Origin: Ruminococcus sp. UBA4350
Lineage (GTDB): Bacteria > Bacillota > Clostridia > Oscillospirales > Ruminococcaceae
Length of the DNA stretch: 15,949 bases
Assembly: GCA_002394125.1 (NCBI GenBank)
Contig: DGSY01000014.1
Coordinates: forward strand, 1-15,949
Direction of reading: 5' to 3'
The position numbers and the translations under genes were made by a program. The notes beneath the pieces are model-generated. The model was given only the letters and a program-made list of their open reading frames with translations, was not told the DNA's origin and did no database searches. Positions 15,101-15,949 of this stretch are shown one piece after another (the stretch's first letter is position 1; every line of letters starts with the position of its first letter).

Positions 15101-15813
15101 GTGTGGAAGCGCTCCTTGACGATGCCGTCGGAGCCGGTCACGATCACATCCTCCGGCACGCGGAGCCCGTGACTGTTCAGCACCGCGCAGACCGCCATTG
15201 CCATGACGTCATTTGCGCAAATGATCGCCTCCGGCGTATCCTTGCTGAGAAAGCGCTCGGCAGCCTCTGCCGCAGGATTCTCGCTGTATGCGCCGTAGCC
15301 GATACGGTCCTCCTCAAAGGGAAGCCCGTATTTGCGGAGTGTTTCGTTATATGCCATGACCATGCATTCCGAGGCATAGTTGCCGCGGGTACCGGTCAGC
15401 AGATTCACGCGCCTGCATCCGTGTACATTGAAAACATGATCGAGCATCCGGCTGAATGCCTGATCGGAATACGAAAAAACGGACGGCACGCCTTCCATTT
15501 TGCCGTCATACGCCATGATCGGGATACGGTGTTCCTTTGCGATCGCGGAGATCGTTTCCGTCACGATACTGTCGCCGATCGTCTCGCTCATAATCACGAT
15601 CATATCGACGATGCGGAACGGGATCAGGTCATAGACGCTGTAGCAGCTCCGGTCGCGGGTGCTGCCGGCTGACTGCCCCAGACCGGCATTGAAGACCAGA
15701 ACCGCATAGCCGCGCTTATGTGCCTCGGCGATAAACGCCTTGACGCTTTCGAGTATTTCCGGATTATGGATGCGGGATGTGCAGAGAGCAAAGACCGGAC
15801 GCTCCTGAAGCAT
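12100..15813 (-). CDS. LacI-sensor / GGDEF / EAL / beta-helix c-di-GMP regulator
   Basis: 1237 residues, no signal peptide or membrane helix, so cytoplasmic. Residues 1-285 form a LacI/RbsB-type ligand-binding domain without its DNA-binding head (ICANDVMAMAV, VTGSDG). Residues 290-460 are a GAF-like linker. The GGDEF domain (about 460-600) keeps GGDEF (545-549) but has Gly504 where the first metal Asp belongs, INS for IND and no RxxD inhibitory site, so it is probably inactive. The EAL domain (635-880) keeps EALMR (E666), N722, E751, DDYG (780-783), K801, E837 and Q857, and should hydrolyse c-di-GMP. The tail (about 900-1237) is a beta-helix-like repeat region with near-exact 28-residue period. 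The ATG at 15813 follows AAAGGGGGG. It is the first gene of an operon with plsY. A sugar-like ligand probably sets phosphodiesterase activity; the tail's role is unknown. Confidence 0.92.
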   Translation of the reverse strand: MLQERPVFALCTSRIHNPEILESVKAFIAEAHKRGYAVLVFNAGLGQSAGSTRDRSCYSVYDLIPFRIVDMIVIMSETIGDSIVTETISAIAKEHRIPIMAYDGKMEGVPSVFSYSDQAFSRMLDHVFNVHGCRRVNLLTGTRGNYASECMVMAYNETLRKYGLPFEEDRIGYGAYSENPAAEAAERFLSKDTPEAIICANDVMAMAVCAVLNSHGLRVPEDVIVTGSDGIVKERFHTPRLTTCQKDYKRLSAVTLDTAELILDGENVSLNIEIDPTLRISESCGCYVTEHRDRNQAIHDLAQHLDILITQEDEEYWLLGEMLERKQPTVIDYLDVIVPNMPEQAYLCLRDSLSPELDENILHGFGDSSELMSTVTRRGKEKQFSIMARNGLIPELDNILVTGQAVFVCPIYMFDEIYGYYSYFGDDLDVESFKLPKFVHTAGNVIGSSLATARLQALNQKLMVARVRDSLTGLLNMHGALKVLHERVAAEPKDGGELMMIVIGLNRLSQINSIFGRQEGDQALLSLASAITDSIDSDAVSARIGGDEFLIAFLGSGGHNNTADALVSVLRKRMESYNQVSGKSYTMEISVGRVAAPVNSALSIEQLLNEAVTLKNAQRISDEPEAKPAIPDDEAAQMDRVISENLLTYHFQPIVSTKTGQIYAYEALMRTAGGIHIPPLTLLNYATYAGRLYEIEWLTYNNVLKYIAANREQFTDKRIFINSIPGHFLKETDFLKIRAKYGDILSQLVVEFTEQAETEGEELRAMQTRCRDNKMNIAVDDYGTGYSNISNLLRYSPNYVKIDRSLISSIHEEPKKQHFVTNIIEFAHANGFMALAEGVETIEELRAVIRFGADLIQGNFTSLPAQIPQENIPDRISAMILKFSASATKQIIQKTYMLSGEESVSLPKLDAEHYTDLFVSQPRLEIVGDFHESSAVHIKIQDNTDCHLILRDVHFSLPVQNVSPAIMLGKNSHVTLEFQGDNRMDNGGILVPESSSLHLTGKGNLSIRADDTKAFAIGNDPDLACGDMTIDLAGCLAILSNAGQCIGIGSGSSKGQTISITGTKLFFEMTGKNGVCIGTLEGDPKIRLSGCEADFSLRMANSIALGSAEGTPDILCNTASLTVHGSGAMICCVGSEHGGANIVLRDSMLCADLTGQCILIAGSCDGAPKIALYQCKAEVRTEGTQAMDFGSCEGDAELMLVDSHFDIAIQSANAMHFAAAPEHIVQTGGSSKVAINL

Positions 15814-15876
15814 AGATACGCCCCCCTTTCCTACAGGGATTTGTTCGCCCGGAAAAGGCGATTCTTATTCAGTATT

Positions 15877-15905
15877 ATTGTATCACAATTTCACAGATTT
15901 GTCAA
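15877..15905 (-). promoter_or_regulatory. Sigma-A promoter of the c-di-GMP regulator/plsY operon
   Basis: On the minus strand TTGACA (15905-15900), 17 nt, TACAAT (15882-15877). The leader is about 55 nt; I saw no riboswitch-like fold in it. Confidence 0.9.
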
Positions 15906-15949
15906 TGGCCGGTGCGCTTCTGGAAGTGGCCGACCGGGGATTTTTTAAC

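Noticed and set aside
13075..15672. An 865-codon open frame on the plus strand opposite the c-di-GMP regulator
   Set aside because: The opposite frame encodes LacI-sensor, GGDEF and EAL motifs. This one gives low-complexity Arg/Asp/Leu sequence and no recognisable fold.
15906..15948. GC-rich stretch ending in TTTTTT at the window edge, as a terminator
   Set aside because: Only a weak CCGGT/ACCGG pairing is visible and no plus-strand gene precedes it; the neighbouring sequence is cut off.

Overview
The window looks like chromosomal DNA from a Gram-positive anaerobe of the Clostridia, most likely a Ruminococcus-like member of the Oscillospiraceae. This is inferred from GC-rich coding sequence, perfect sigma-A promoters, strong AGGAGG ribosome sites, a T-box leader, a secreted protein with a type I dockerin, and a LacI-sensor/GGDEF/EAL regulator. 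No rRNA, tRNA, CRISPR array, transposase or phage gene was found.

Layout. Positions 4-175 form one long imperfect palindrome resembling a MITE. Directly after it (186-1274, +) lies a membrane-anchored VanY-like protein whose zinc and catalytic residues are all replaced. A rho-independent terminator follows, then a consensus promoter, a T-box leader and a solitary TrpB2-type tryptophan synthase beta gene (1738-3105, +). Two hairpins separate this from a leftward three-gene operon (6044 to 3267): ECF sigma factor, membrane anti-sigma-like protein with a Thr-rich outer stalk, and secreted dockerin protein. Next comes the leftward sbcD-sbcC pair (10334 to 6247). An AraC-family regulator (10600-11367, +) has its own promoter and converges on a leftward pair (15813 to 11456). 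That pair is a 1237-residue cytoplasmic c-di-GMP regulator ending in a 28-residue-periodic beta-helix, translationally coupled to plsY.

How the genes work together. Three modules are tightly linked by overlapping or near-abutting genes: sigma/anti-sigma/dockerin, sbcD/sbcC, and the c-di-GMP phosphodiesterase with plsY. The T-box makes indole-to-tryptophan conversion respond to uncharged tRNA, probably tRNA-Trp. The two most unusual things are the cytoplasmic LacI-sensor/GGDEF/EAL/beta-helix protein coupled to phospholipid synthesis, and the sigma/anti-sigma operon that carries its own dockerin protein. The latter may be a surface-sensing circuit analogous in logic to, but not homologous with, the clostridial SigI/RsgI cellulosome system.
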